From positions 186,001-250,000 of the forward strand of contig NZ_QVIO01000002.1 in the NCBI RefSeq assembly GCF_003416895.1: 64,000 nt of DNA, written 5' to 3'. This stretch comes from Duganella sp. BJB476 (GTDB lineage Bacteria; Pseudomonadota; Gammaproteobacteria; Burkholderiales; Burkholderiaceae_D). Under the pieces are notes generated by a model. It saw only the letters and a program-made list of their open reading frames with translations, was not told the origin of the DNA and searched no databases. Both the position numbers and the translations under genes were made by a program. Positions 14,486-24,646 of this stretch are shown in pieces; within the stretch, counting starts at the first letter, position 1, and each line of letters begins with the position of its first letter.

Positions 14486-15313
14486 ATGACACCACCCACC
14501 GCCGTCGCGCCGCCCTCCCCTGACTGGTCGCGCACCGCCCTCGGCGAACCGGCCGGCTGGCCGCTGCCGCTGCGGCTGACGGTGGACATCCTGCTCAATT
14601 CCCCCACCGCCATGCTGCTGATGTGGGGGCACGAACAAATCATGGTCTACAACGACGCCTACGCGGCGCTGATCGGCTTGTCGAGCCTGCGCGCGCCCGG
14701 CGGCAGCGTGCCGTCGATCCAGCCTGCAGCATGGAGCTGGAACAGCGCCGCGGTGCGCCAGGCCTGGGCCGGCGACAGCGCCAGTTATCGCGGCGTCAGC
14801 CTGCCGGCGTGGCGCAACAACGGCGCCGCCCAGTTGCCGCTGGACCTGTATTACACCCCGGTGCGCAACGACGCCGGCCAGGTCGGCGGCGTGCTGTGCG
14901 CGCTGGCGCCGGCCCAGGCCGCGCCGCCGGCCGAGGTCGCGCGCCCGCTGCATCTGCTGGTGGTCGAGGACAACGCCGACGCCCGCTACCTGGTCTGCGA
15001 AACCCTGCGCGCGCTCGGCCACGAGGTGCACGCCGCCGCCACCGGCGAGGACGCCCTGCCCGAGCTGGCGCGACTGTCCTTCGACGTCCTGTTCACCGAC
15101 GTCAGCCTGCCCGGCATGTCCGGCGTCGAGCTGGCGCGCCAGGCGCTCAAGCAGGCGCCCGCGCTGCAATTGCTGTTCGCCTCCGGCTACGGCGACGAAC
15201 TGACCCGCCACCTGGAATTCCCCGCCCAGTCGCTGCAAAAGCCCTACGACATCGAACAGCTGCAAGCCGCGCTGGACCAGATCGCCCAGCGCATGGCCGC
15301 CCGCCCGGCCTGA
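14486..15313 (+). CDS. PAS-like/response-regulator receiver protein without kinase domains
   Basis: The 275-residue protein begins like many multi-PAS hybrid kinases (DWSRTALGEPAGWPLPLR, then NSPTAMLLMWGHEQIMVYNDAYAALIG), giving a PAS-type sensor at about 10-150. It then passes straight to a receiver domain at about 155-270 with VVEDNADARYL, the phospho-acceptor Asp in VLFTDVSLPGMSG and SGYGDE. The HisKA and HATPase domains that normally sit between these parts are absent. It may be a natural deletion product or a single-domain regulator phosphorylated by the hybrid kinase encoded next, which has the same orientation. ATG 14486 is the first sensible start. Confidence 0.82.
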   Translation: MTPPTAVAPPSPDWSRTALGEPAGWPLPLRLTVDILLNSPTAMLLMWGHEQIMVYNDAYAALIGLSSLRAPGGSVPSIQPAAWSWNSAAVRQAWAGDSASYRGVSLPAWRNNGAAQLPLDLYYTPVRNDAGQVGGVLCALAPAQAAPPAEVARPLHLLVVEDNADARYLVCETLRALGHEVHAAATGEDALPELARLSFDVLFTDVSLPGMSGVELARQALKQAPALQLLFASGYGDELTRHLEFPAQSLQKPYDIEQLQAALDQIAQRMAARPA

Positions 15314-15447
15314 ACCGCTGCCAACCGTGCGGAGCCACGGGGGGAGATCGGGCTACAATGAAGTCACCGTAAACGTCGAGCGTTAGCCTGGCGAGCAGAC
15401 GGTCGCCGTCCGGCGGCCGCAGGCATCGCGGCAGCCCGAAGCCCCAC

Positions 15448-17679
15448 ATGATTCTTCCTCACGAGCCCACCGACGCCGTAACGCCCGAGCCCCCGACGGA
15501 CGACGCCGCGCTCCCTGCATCGAGCAACGCCCAGCAGGATTTGCTGAGCGCCCGGGAAGCGCTGCGCCAGAGCCAACTGGAACTGCGCGCACTGGCCGAT
15601 TCCATGCCGCAGCTGGCCTGGATCGCCGAGCAGGACGGCACCATGATCTGGTACAACCAGCCGTGGTACGCCTACACCGGCACCACCCCCGAACAAATGA
15701 GCGGCGATGGCTGGCGCCAGGTCTACGCGCCCGACTGCATCGCCCCGATGCTGGAGCGCTGGCAGCATTCGCGCGCCACCGGCCTGCCGTATGAACTGGA
15801 AGTGCCGATCCGCAGCGCCAACGGCGAATTCCGCTGGTTCCTGACGCGCGCCAATCCGGTGCACGACGCCGCCGGCCGCGTGCTGCGCTGGTTCGGCACC
15901 AGCACCGACGTCGACCAGGTCAAGCGGGTGCAGGAAGCGCTGCGCGACGAGACCGCCGTGCTGGAGCTGGTCAACCGCACCGGCAACGCGCTGGCCTCGA
16001 CCCGCGACCTGCATCCGCTGCTGCAGGAAGTGACCGACGCCGCCACCAGCATCAGCGGCGCCCGCTTCGGCGCCTTCTTCTACCGCGGCGCCGACGGCCA
16101 CGGCCGCGCGCGCGAGCTGCACATGGTCTCGAGCGGCGCCCCGGCCAGCTGCGCCGACTTCGGCCGCCCGCGCGACGGCGCCCTGTCCAGCGCCGAACTG
16201 TGCACGCACGGCACGGTGCGCAGCAACGACTGGCCGGCCGACGCCCGCTACGGCCGCGACTCGCCCTGCCACCGGCTGCCGCCCGGCCAGCCGCCGGTGC
16301 GCAGCTACCTGGCGGTGCCGGTGGCGCTGCGCTCGGGCGTGGTGATCGGCTGCCTGTTCTTCGGCCACCCGGAACCGTTCATGTTCAGCGAGCGCACCGA
16401 GCGCATCATCGGCGGCATCGCCGCCCAGGCCGCCGTCGCGATCGACAACGCGCGCCTGTACGAAGCCTCGCAGCAGGCCGCCGAGGAGCGCAAGATCCTG
16501 CTCGACAGCGAACGCCAGGCGCGCGCCGACGTCGAACGCACCAGCCAGATGAAGGATGAATTCCTGGCCACGCTGTCGCACGAGCTGCGCACGCCGCTGA
16601 CGGCCATCCTCGGCTGGGCCCAGGTGCTGCGGCGCGGCAGCCGCGACCAGGCCGACCTGCACCGCGGCCTGCAAACCATCGAGCGCAACGCCCGCGCCCA
16701 GGCCCAGCTGATCGAGGACTTGCTCGACATGAGCAGCATCGCCTCCGGCAAGGTGCGGCTGGAGATGCTGTCGCTGTCGCCGGCCGCCATCGTCGCCGCC
16801 GCCATCGACACCGTGCGCCCGGCCGCCGAGGCCAAGCAGATCCGCATCGACCGCGACTTCGAGGCCGCGCCGGGCATGGTGGCCGGCGACGCCAACCGCC
16901 TGCAGCAAATCGTCTGGAACCTGCTGACCAACGCCCTCAAGTTCACGCCGGCCGGCGGCCGCATCCAGGTCGGCATCCACCGCGAGGGCGACCAGATCGC
17001 CGTCGATGTGCGCGACAACGGCGTCGGCATCGCCCCCGCCTTCATCGGGCATGTGTTCGAGCGCTTCCGCCAGGCCGACGCCACCACCACCCGCAAGCAC
17101 GGCGGGCTGGGGCTGGGACTGGCGATCGTCAAGCACCTGGTGGAGCAGCACGGCGGCACCGTCAGCGCCGCCAGCGAGGGCGAAGGTCGCGGCGCCTGCT
17201 TCACCGTGCGCCTGCCGCGCCGCCACGGCGGCAACGAACCGCTGGGCGCCGGCAGCGACGGCGCGCCGCACCGCGCCACCGCCCACGACTTGTCCGGCCT
17301 GCAGGTGCTGGTGGTCGACGACGAGGACGACGCCCGCGAACTGATCAAGCGCATCCTCAACGATTGCAACGCCGACGTGCTGACCGCCGCCACCGCCGGC
17401 GAGGCGCTGACGCTGCTGCAACACGCGCGGCCGGACCTGATGCTCAGCGACCTCGGCATGCCGGAGGTGGACGGCTACGGCCTGCTGGACCGGATCCGGG
17501 CGCTGGGGCCGGCGCGCGGCGGCGACCTGCCGGCCATCGCGCTGACCGCCTTCGCCCGTTCCGAGGACCGCATCCGGGCGCTGTCGAGCGGCTTCCTGGC
17601 GCATATTTCCAAGCCGGTTGAGCCCAACGAACTGATCGCCAAGGTGGCGGCGATGGGGGCGGCCCACCGCCACGCCTGA
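15448..17679 (+). CDS. Hybrid sensor histidine kinase: PAS-GAF-HisKA-HATPase-REC
   Basis: The 743-residue soluble kinase has a PAS domain at about 48-165 (PQLAWIAEQDGTMIWYNQ), a GAF domain at about 170-345, HisKA with the phospho-accepting His in LSHELRTPL (about residue 378), a HATPase with N box NLLTNALKF, DNGVGI and GGLGLGLAI, and a C-terminal receiver with VVDDEDDA and the Asp in MLSDLGMPEVDG. No membrane helix is predicted, so it senses a cytoplasmic signal. The start has no clear ribosome site; translation might begin slightly elsewhere. Adjacent signalling genes in the same direction suggest a phosphorelay. Confidence 0.92.
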   Translation: MILPHEPTDAVTPEPPTDDAALPASSNAQQDLLSAREALRQSQLELRALADSMPQLAWIAEQDGTMIWYNQPWYAYTGTTPEQMSGDGWRQVYAPDCIAPMLERWQHSRATGLPYELEVPIRSANGEFRWFLTRANPVHDAAGRVLRWFGTSTDVDQVKRVQEALRDETAVLELVNRTGNALASTRDLHPLLQEVTDAATSISGARFGAFFYRGADGHGRARELHMVSSGAPASCADFGRPRDGALSSAELCTHGTVRSNDWPADARYGRDSPCHRLPPGQPPVRSYLAVPVALRSGVVIGCLFFGHPEPFMFSERTERIIGGIAAQAAVAIDNARLYEASQQAAEERKILLDSERQARADVERTSQMKDEFLATLSHELRTPLTAILGWAQVLRRGSRDQADLHRGLQTIERNARAQAQLIEDLLDMSSIASGKVRLEMLSLSPAAIVAAAIDTVRPAAEAKQIRIDRDFEAAPGMVAGDANRLQQIVWNLLTNALKFTPAGGRIQVGIHREGDQIAVDVRDNGVGIAPAFIGHVFERFRQADATTTRKHGGLGLGLAIVKHLVEQHGGTVSAASEGEGRGACFTVRLPRRHGGNEPLGAGSDGAPHRATAHDLSGLQVLVVDDEDDARELIKRILNDCNADVLTAATAGEALTLLQHARPDLMLSDLGMPEVDGYGLLDRIRALGPARGGDLPAIALTAFARSEDRIRALSSGFLAHISKPVEPNELIAKVAAMGAAHRHA

Positions 17680-17889
17680 CCGGCGACCTACTTGCAGACG
17701 CGGCAATGTCCTACAAGCAATCTGAAGTTCAGTTGATAAACTACAAAAATTCTAAAAAGCAGGTACAATTAATTGCCGTGCGGAAATACAACGCGCAGGT
17801 GTGCGCCGCAGCACAGATGCATGCGCTAAGATCGTGAGACTATAAATTTTCCGGCCAGAATGGCCAACTTGAGACAGACAGAGACTATT

Positions 17890-18864
17890 ATGCCGAGCCG
17901 AGACGAAATCCTGAACGCCAAGATCCTGGTGGTGGATGACAGCGCCGACAACGTCGAATTGATGTTGGAGATCCTGCGCGAAGCTGGCTATACCGATGTC
18001 GCCTCCACCATGCTGCCGGAGCAGGTCTGCCCGCTGCACCGCCAGCACTGCTACGACCTGATCCTGCTGGACTTGCAGATGCCGGGCCTGAACGGCTTCC
18101 AGGTCATGAAGGGCCTGAAGGAAATCGAGCAAGGCGGCTACCTGCCGGTGCTGGCGCTGACCGCCCAGCCGAGCTTCAAGATCGCCGCGCTGGAAGCGGG
18201 CGCGCGCGACTTCATCAGCAAACCGTTCGACCTGCTGGAAGTGCACAAGCGCATCCACAACATGCTGGAAGTGCGCCTGCTGTACAAGGAGCTGGCCCAG
18301 TACAGCCGCCAGCAGCAGGAACTGGCGCTGCACGATCCGCTGACCGGCCTGCCCAACCGCCGCCTGCTGGAAGACCGCATCTCCACCGTGCTGCAACACG
18401 CCACCCGCCAGCAAAACAAGGCGGCCGTGATGTACCTGGACCTGGACGGCTTCAAGGCGATCAACGACACCCACGGCCACGCGGCCGGCGACGAGATCCT
18501 GAAGATGGTGGCGCAGCGGCTGGTCGGCTGCGCCCGCAAGGAAGACACCGTGGCCCGCGTCGGCGGCGACGAGTTCGTCATCGTCATGGGCAATATCGCG
18601 CAGCTGGGCGATACCCATGAGCCGGCCAGCAAACTGATCGAGGCGGTCTCCGAGCCCTACATCGTCGGCGGCCTGACCCTGCAGCTGTCGACCAGCATCG
18701 GCATCGGCATCTATCCCGACGACGCCGACCAGGTGGCCTCGGTGATCGCCGCGGCCGACAGCGCGCTGTACCAGGCCAAGCGCTCCGGCAAGAACCGCTG
18801 CTGCACCGCGCAAACCATGCGCACGCCGGCGCCGCAACACATCATGTCGCCGACCCCGGCCTGA
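17890..18864 (+). CDS. REC-GGDEF response regulator (diguanylate cyclase)
   Basis: The 324-residue protein has a receiver domain at about 10-130 (VVDDSADN, phospho-acceptor Asp in LILLDLQMPG, conserved Lys in ISKPFD) and a GGDEF domain at about 160-315 with intact active site RVGGDEFVIV and substrate-loop DLDGFKAIND. It would make c-di-GMP when phosphorylated. The start is chosen at 17890 (MPSRDEIL) because family members start there; an in-frame ATG at 17860 would add ten residues. An RxxD inhibitory site is not evident. About 210 AT-rich bases separate it from the hybrid kinase, so it may have its own promoter. Confidence 0.9.
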   Translation: MPSRDEILNAKILVVDDSADNVELMLEILREAGYTDVASTMLPEQVCPLHRQHCYDLILLDLQMPGLNGFQVMKGLKEIEQGGYLPVLALTAQPSFKIAALEAGARDFISKPFDLLEVHKRIHNMLEVRLLYKELAQYSRQQQELALHDPLTGLPNRRLLEDRISTVLQHATRQQNKAAVMYLDLDGFKAINDTHGHAAGDEILKMVAQRLVGCARKEDTVARVGGDEFVIVMGNIAQLGDTHEPASKLIEAVSEPYIVGGLTLQLSTSIGIGIYPDDADQVASVIAAADSALYQAKRSGKNRCCTAQTMRTPAPQHIMSPTPA

Positions 18865-18884
18865 GCGGCCAAGGTCGGCTGGCC

Positions 18885-19409
<525 letters not shown>

Positions 19410-19511
19410 TCATATATGCAATTGATATGATGATTTAGCGTGTATTTCTTGCTTCTCTGGCAGCTTCAAGGCCGCGAAGATTTCGCAGTTCCAGCAGTGT
19501 GCAGAGACCCC

Positions 19512-21134
19512 GTGCCTAAAACAGAAAAACCTAAAATCCTGGTTGTCAACGACGATGCCAACAGCCTGTTCGCGTTGACCAGCCTGCTCACCCAGTGGGC
19601 GGAACAGGAGTCCTACGAGGTACTGGCGGCACGCTCGGGCCAGGAGGCGCTGCGCCAGGTGCTGATGCACGACTTCGCCGTGATCCTGCTCGACGTGAAC
19701 ATGCCCGGCATGGACGGCTTTGAAACGGCCGAAGCGATCCACCAGCGCACCCGCTCTGCCGACATTCCCATCATCTTCATCACCGCCTTCCTCGCGGACG
19801 AGCTCGACCGTTTGAAGGCTTACCAGCGCGGCGCGGTCGACTTCCTGTTCACGCCGGTGATCCCGCAAATCCTGCACGCCAAGGTGTCGGTGTTTGTCGC
19901 GCTGGCCACCAAGAACGAGGAATTGAAGCAGCAGGCGCGCCAGCTGAGCCAGCGCACCACCGAGCTGACCGCCACCAACCTGCGGCTGACGCGCGAGATC
20001 GAGGAGCGGCAATCGGCGGAACGGCAAAACCACGCCAAGGACGAGTTCCTCGCCATGCTGGGCCACGAGCTGCGCAATCCGCTGTCGGCCATCAGCAGCG
20101 CCGCTTCGCTGATCGGCCTGCCCGGCGTGTCGGCCGAGGGCGTGACGCGCGCCAAGAAAATCATCCAGCGCCAGAGCCAGCACCTGGGCCGCATCGTCGA
20201 CGACCTGCTCGACCTGTCGCGCGCGATGTCGGGCAAGATCCTGCTCAACCGCGCGCCGCTGGACCTGGCGGCGCTGGTGGCGGCATCGCTGGAAACCTAT
20301 CGCGCCACCGGCCGCAGCGCCGACTACCAGCTGCTCCATGACCTCGACCAGGGCTGGGTCGACGGCGACGCCACCCGGCTGGAACAGATCACTAGCAACC
20401 TGATCGACAACGCCCTCAAGTACACGCCGGCCGGCGGCCGCATCGAAGTGCGCACCTGGACCGAGAACGACGACGTCGTGCTCAGCGTGCGCGACACCGG
20501 CGTCGGCATCGCCGCCGACCTGCTGCCGCATGTGTTCGACGTGTTCGTGCAGGGCTCGAGCACGCTGGACCGCTCGCAGGGCGGCCTGGGCATCGGCCTG
20601 TCGCTGGTGCGGCGGCTGGCCGACCTGCACGGCGGCGCCGTCGCCGCCGAGAGCAAGGGGCCGGGCGGCGGCAGCACCTTCACGCTGCGCCTGCCGCGCA
20701 TCGAACACCAGCCAGTGGCGGCGCCGGCGCCGGCCGAGCCCATCAGCGAGCACGGCATGCCCAGCATCCTGCTGATCGAGGACAACGACGACGGCCGCGA
20801 AATGATGACCATGATGCTCAGCTGCTACGGCTATGAAGTGCACGCGGCGGCCGACGGCAACGAAGGCGTGGCGGCCGCCGCCAGCCGGCAGCCGGACGTG
20901 GCGCTGATCGACATCGGCCTGCCCGGCATCGACGGCTACGAGGTGGCGCGCCGCCTGCGCGCCGATCCGGCCACCCGCGCCATCCGCCTGATCGCGCTAA
21001 CCGGCTACGGCCTGGCCGAAGACCTGCGGCGCGTGCTGGACGCCGGTTTCGACCGCCATCTGGTCAAGCCGGTGGACATCGACCAACTGGCCGACGTGAT
21101 CGGCGGCTGCGTGCCGCTGGCCGTCAAACAGTGA
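19512..21134 (+). CDS. Hybrid histidine kinase: REC-HisKA-HATPase-REC
   Basis: Receiver domain 1 starts within 8 residues of the GTG at 19512 (KILVVNDDANS; Asp in VILLDVNMPGMDG). A coiled linker (EELKQQARQLSQRTTELTATNLRL) leads to HisKA with the His in LGHELRNPL, HATPase (NLIDNALKY, DTGVGI, GGLGIGLSL) and a second receiver (LLIEDNDDG; Asp in ALIDIGLPGIDG). The frame is open back to 19440, but the extra N-terminus is poor in family likeness, so GTG 19512 is preferred, giving 540 residues. No membrane segment. The architecture suits a phosphorelay hub, receiving phosphate at the N-terminal receiver. Confidence 0.9.
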   Translation: MPKTEKPKILVVNDDANSLFALTSLLTQWAEQESYEVLAARSGQEALRQVLMHDFAVILLDVNMPGMDGFETAEAIHQRTRSADIPIIFITAFLADELDRLKAYQRGAVDFLFTPVIPQILHAKVSVFVALATKNEELKQQARQLSQRTTELTATNLRLTREIEERQSAERQNHAKDEFLAMLGHELRNPLSAISSAASLIGLPGVSAEGVTRAKKIIQRQSQHLGRIVDDLLDLSRAMSGKILLNRAPLDLAALVAASLETYRATGRSADYQLLHDLDQGWVDGDATRLEQITSNLIDNALKYTPAGGRIEVRTWTENDDVVLSVRDTGVGIAADLLPHVFDVFVQGSSTLDRSQGGLGIGLSLVRRLADLHGGAVAAESKGPGGGSTFTLRLPRIEHQPVAAPAPAEPISEHGMPSILLIEDNDDGREMMTMMLSCYGYEVHAAADGNEGVAAAASRQPDVALIDIGLPGIDGYEVARRLRADPATRAIRLIALTGYGLAEDLRRVLDAGFDRHLVKPVDIDQLADVIGGCVPLAVKQ

Positions 21135-21211
21135 GCATTAGCCAGAGTGCGCCACGACTTGTAAAGCTCGGGTATGATCGCCCCACAAAGTACGTCCTAA
21201 CAGAGAAAACC

Positions 21212-21943
21212 ATGTCCGTCCCGGCACCACAACAACAGCAACAAACGCCCGGCCAGCCAGACGCCCTGCGCAGCGCCGACCTGAGCGACCTGCTCGGCCA
21301 CGTCCACACCTGCTGGGACAACGAGCGCCGCTCGCTGTCGCGCCAGCTGCACGACAGCCTCGGTTCATCGCTGACGGCGCTGACCATGCACCTGGGCCTG
21401 CTGATGCAGAAGATGCCGCAGGAACCGGCGCTGCAAGACCGCGCCACCCACATGAAGCAGCTGCTGATGCAGATCGTCGAAACCAACCGCCAGATGCAGA
21501 TCAAGCTGTGGAACGACAAGCTGGAATTCCTCGGCGTGCGGGTGGCGCTGGGCGAGGCGGTCGAGCAGTTCGGCCAGCAGCAACAGCTGACCGCGCGCTG
21601 CAGCCTGCCGGAGGAGGAACTGGATTGCCCGCGCAGCCACGGCATCGTGCTGCTGCACACGCTGGAGGAAGCGTTGCGCAACATCGTCGCCCATGCGCGG
21701 GCGTCCGAGGTGGACGTCATCGTCGACGACAATGAGGACGAAGTGATGTTGACGGTGAAGGATAACGGTGTCGGCCTGGACCGGCCGGTGACTGCGCTGC
21801 TGGGCCAGGTCGGCGGCAAGTTCGGCCTGCGCACCGCACGCGAACGGGCCGCCTACCTGGGCGGCACGCTGACCCTGTCGAGCGGCGCCGAGCGCGGCGT
21901 GACGCTGACCATGATCCTGCCCAAGCCGGTCAATGCAGCTTGA
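21212..21943 (+). CDS. NarX/DegS-type sensor histidine kinase (HisKA_3-HATPase)
   Basis: The 243-residue protein contains a HisKA_3 helix pair with the phospho-accepting His in SRQLHDSLGSS (about residue 45) and a HATPase domain with LEEALRNIVAHA, DNGVGL and GLRTARERAAYLGG. It lacks sensor and membrane domains. The ATG at 21212 (MSVPAPQQQQ) is taken as the start; a GTG at 21131 that overlaps the preceding stop would add 27 residues and cannot be excluded. Kinases of this class usually act on NarL/LuxR-type regulators, none of which is encoded nearby. Confidence 0.85.
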   Translation: MSVPAPQQQQQTPGQPDALRSADLSDLLGHVHTCWDNERRSLSRQLHDSLGSSLTALTMHLGLLMQKMPQEPALQDRATHMKQLLMQIVETNRQMQIKLWNDKLEFLGVRVALGEAVEQFGQQQQLTARCSLPEEELDCPRSHGIVLLHTLEEALRNIVAHARASEVDVIVDDNEDEVMLTVKDNGVGLDRPVTALLGQVGGKFGLRTARERAAYLGGTLTLSSGAERGVTLTMILPKPVNAA

Positions 21944-23234
21944 CCAGCGGCGTGCTGCGCTTGATCAGGAAGCGCGCCAGCGCCAGCACGGCGGTACGCA
22001 GCGTACCGAGCACGGCGCGGTGATGCATCAGGTGCAGGCTGACATACATCAGCCGCGCCACCAAGCCGTCGACAAACCAGCTTAAGCCCTTCAGCGATCC
22101 CATCAAACTACCCACCGACGTGCTCTGGCCGACCGACACCAGCGAACCATAATCGCGATACACATACGGCTGCAGCTGCGGCGGCTTGCCGCGCTGCCGC
22201 CGCATGAAGGTCTCGACCAGGTAGTCGGCCTGCTGGTGCGCGGCCTGCGCGCGCGGCGGTACCAGCTTGCCGTCCGGCCCGGCGCAGGCGGCGCAATCGC
22301 CCAACGCATAAATGCCCGCATGGCCTTGAACGGCCAGGTGGGCGTCGACTTCGATCTGCCCCGACTTGGTGGTCGGCAGGCCCAGCTGGCTTAGGATGTC
22401 CGGCGCCTTGATGCCGGCCGCCCACACCACCAGCTGCGCCGGGTAGACCACGTCGCCGGCCGTCACGGCATCGGCGGCGATGGCGGTCACGCGGGTGTCG
22501 GTCACGACCTGAATGGCGCGTTGCTGCAACAGCGCCAGCGCGGCCGCCGATACTTTTTCCGGCAAGGGTTCGAGGATGCGCGGCGCGCCTTCGAGCAGCG
22601 TGATGCGCACGTCGCGCTCGGCGAGCAATTGGCGGAAGCCGTAGACGGCATACACGCCGCTGGCCTCGCGCAGTTCGGCCGCCAGCTCGACGCCGGTGGC
22701 GCCGCCGCCGATGATGACGATGTCGACGCCGGCCTCGGGCCGGGTGCTTTTCTGCAGCTCGGCCCGGGTCAGCAGCTTGAGCAGGGTCAGGCGGAAGCGT
22801 TCGGCGTCTTCGGTGGCGTTCAGGGAGATGGTGTGTTCGGCCGCGCCGGGCACGCCGAAATAATTGGAGGTGCTGCCGATCGCCAGCACCAGCGAATCGT
22901 AGCCGATGCGGCGTTGCGGCAGCACTTCTTCGTGCTGGCCGTCGTCGCCGCTGTAGATGGCGCCGACGGTCAGTTGCCATTGCGCGGCGTCCAGCGCCTG
23001 CATCGGTCCGTAGACAAAGGTGAAGCCGTTGTCGTGCGCCAGCATCTGGTAGGACAGGCCTTCCTGATGCACATCCAGCGTGCCGGCCGCCACCTCATGC
23101 AGCGACGGCTTCCAGATATGAAACAGGCGGCTGTCGACCAGCGTCACCGCCTGCGGCCCCAGTTTGCGGCCCAGTTTGCAAGCGAGCTCCAGCCCGCCTG
23201 CCCCGCCACCTACGATCAAGATTTGACTGTGCAA
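21930..23234 (-). CDS. ndh: Type II NADH dehydrogenase-like FAD oxidoreductase
   Basis: The 434-residue protein has an N-terminal FAD-binding motif (ILIVGGGAGGLELA), a second dinucleotide fold for NAD(P)H (DIVIIGGGATGVELAAEL near residue 180), and ALGDCAAC near 320 that contacts FAD. The C-terminal part is amphipathic and basic (VARLMYVSLHLMHHRAVLG), as expected for peripheral membrane attachment. Such enzymes pass electrons from NADH to quinone without proton pumping. The C-terminus overlaps the kinase gene by 14 bases in convergent orientation. Symbol assigned from family resemblance. Confidence 0.85.
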   Translation of the reverse strand: MHSQILIVGGGAGGLELACKLGRKLGPQAVTLVDSRLFHIWKPSLHEVAAGTLDVHQEGLSYQMLAHDNGFTFVYGPMQALDAAQWQLTVGAIYSGDDGQHEEVLPQRRIGYDSLVLAIGSTSNYFGVPGAAEHTISLNATEDAERFRLTLLKLLTRAELQKSTRPEAGVDIVIIGGGATGVELAAELREASGVYAVYGFRQLLAERDVRITLLEGAPRILEPLPEKVSAAALALLQQRAIQVVTDTRVTAIAADAVTAGDVVYPAQLVVWAAGIKAPDILSQLGLPTTKSGQIEVDAHLAVQGHAGIYALGDCAACAGPDGKLVPPRAQAAHQQADYLVETFMRRQRGKPPQLQPYVYRDYGSLVSVGQSTSVGSLMGSLKGLSWFVDGLVARLMYVSLHLMHHRAVLGTLRTAVLALARFLIKRSTPLVKLH

Positions 23235-23270
23235 ACGTTTCTCCTGTGGGCGGCGGCCGGCGCCGCGTGA

Positions 23271-23738
23271 TCAGTCCTTGTTGTGACCGTTGCCGTGGCC
23301 ATGGCCCTTGCCGTGGTCGTCATCGCGGCGGTCGTCATGGCGGTCATCACGTCGGTCATCGTGGCGGTCGTCGTGGCGCTCTTCGTGGCGGCCGTCGCCA
23401 TGACGGTCGCGGTAACGCGGCACGTATTGATTCTGGTACCAGCCATCCTGCACGAAATACACGCGCTGGCCGCAGGCGTTGTAGGCGCCGCAATGCTTGT
23501 CCCAATGCTTGGCATGGCCAGGCGGCACGCGCAGGTAGATCGGTGCGCTCTCCACATAACGTACCGGACGCTGGACGATCATCGGCTCACGGTAGATCAC
23601 CTGAGGCTGCGGATAATCGCCGATGTCGATGCGGCCATAAAAACCAGGCTGGCCGATATTGATGGATACACCGACGTCGCTGGCGAAGGCTGCGGAGGAC
23701 AACGCCAGCAGGCTGGCGGCAAGGATCTTGGCTTTCAT
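23271..23738 (-). CDS. Secreted protein with His/Asp/Arg-rich repeat tail
   Basis: The start at 23738 follows AAGAAGG at a good distance. The 155-residue product has a signal peptide (KAKILAASLLALSSAAFA), a short globular domain with the PPGHAKHWDKHCGAYNACGQRVYFV segment typical of a widespread betaproteobacterial periplasmic family, and a tail of alternating RHDD/RRDD units ending in GKGHGHGNGHNKD. The tail could bind divalent metals, but the domain has no assigned function. Confidence 0.8.
   Translation of the reverse strand: MKAKILAASLLALSSAAFASDVGVSINIGQPGFYGRIDIGDYPQPQVIYREPMIVQRPVRYVESAPIYLRVPPGHAKHWDKHCGAYNACGQRVYFVQDGWYQNQYVPRYRDRHGDGRHEERHDDRHDDRRDDRHDDRRDDDHGKGHGHGNGHNKD
23319..23388 (-). 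repeat. Imperfect 12-base repeats encoding RHDD/RRDD units
   Basis: About five imperfect 12-base units encode the charged C-terminal tail of the secreted protein. Copy number could vary by slippage. It is coding sequence, not a CRISPR or regulatory repeat. Confidence 0.75.
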
Positions 23739-23848
23739 GATGGCCTTCTTTTCTTGTAATCGTGGCTGAGCGAACTTGCTCAACTGGAATAGTAGCAAAG
23801 GCAGGCCTGCCTATCCGTACGCTAGCGTACACAAAAAACCACAATACC

Positions 23849-24604
23849 TTACCAAAGTTGCGCCAGCGGCAACACCACCCCGCTGAAGAAAGCCCAGTTC
23901 GGCGTGGCGCTATTCAAGCCATGCGCCGCGCCGAAGTCCATGGTCAACCGCTTTGTCGGACTGTAGCTGAACGCCACCAGCACCTGCGCGGTACTGGCCG
24001 CCCCGCTGCGGCGGGTGCCGGACCATTCGCCGGTCACGCCCCACTGCTCGTTCACCGGAGTCGAGAACGAGGCCGACAAGCCGGTCTGGACCCGGCCCGT
24101 GCCGGCGTCGTAGGCGCCCAGGCGGGTGGCGTTGAGGTTGGCGTCCATGTGGACGCTGCCGATGTCCTTGCTGTAGATGCCGTTCAGGCTGTAGTCGGCG
24201 CGGCCGCTGCCGATGCTGTCCTTGGCGGTCGGCGCTTTCGCGCCCAGCTCCAGGCCCAGCGCACTGCCCTCGTCCAGCACGAAGGCGCGCTTCAGCACGA
24301 ACAGCGTATCGCCGATGCCGCGCGCGCGGCCGCCGTCGCCATCCGGCGCCGACACATAGGCTTCGCCGCCGAGCACCACGCCCCACTGCTCGTTGAAGCC
24401 CAGCTTGAGGGCGTACGGCAGGCTGTTGCGGCGGCCATCATCGGACTTGCTGCTCAGACCGCCCAGCTCCAGCTCCAGCTGGCCGGCGGCCGGTAGCTGC
24501 GCCGGACTGGAAACGGACGGGCGATAAGGCGTGATCGGCGGCCCATCTTCGGCCAGGCAAAGCAGCGGCAGCAGGCAGAGCGCGGCGGCGAGAGGTATTT
24601 TCAT
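23849..24604 (-). CDS. Outer-membrane channel-like protein (phenol MetA-pathway type)
   Basis: The start at 24604 follows AAGGAAATGCC. The 251-residue product has a signal peptide (IPLAAALCLLPLLCLA), then alternating amphipathic strands ending in an aromatic residue (LAQLW), as in outer-membrane beta-barrels. Segments such as GVVLGGEAYVS, GIGDTLFVLKRAF and LGLELGAKAPTAKD match the Phenol_MetA_deg group, sometimes annotated as transporter. It stands divergent from the marR efflux operon, with the shared intergenic region holding a palindrome. Confidence 0.75.
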   Translation of the reverse strand: MKIPLAAALCLLPLLCLAEDGPPITPYRPSVSSPAQLPAAGQLELELGGLSSKSDDGRRNSLPYALKLGFNEQWGVVLGGEAYVSAPDGDGGRARGIGDTLFVLKRAFVLDEGSALGLELGAKAPTAKDSIGSGRADYSLNGIYSKDIGSVHMDANLNATRLGAYDAGTGRVQTGLSASFSTPVNEQWGVTGEWSGTRRSGAASTAQVLVAFSYSPTKRLTMDFGAAHGLNSATPNWAFFSGVVLPLAQLW

Positions 24605-24646
24605 GGCATTTCCTTGTTGGACTATAGCGCCAGCGTAGCACGTAGC

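Noticed and set aside
15364..17706. 780-codon minus-strand ORF opposite the hybrid kinase
   Set aside because: Low-complexity Gly/Ala/Arg/Gln composition; the plus-strand frame carries complete kinase domains.
23319..23388. Short repeats considered as a CRISPR-like array
   Set aside because: The repeats are contiguous 12-base coding units without spacers.
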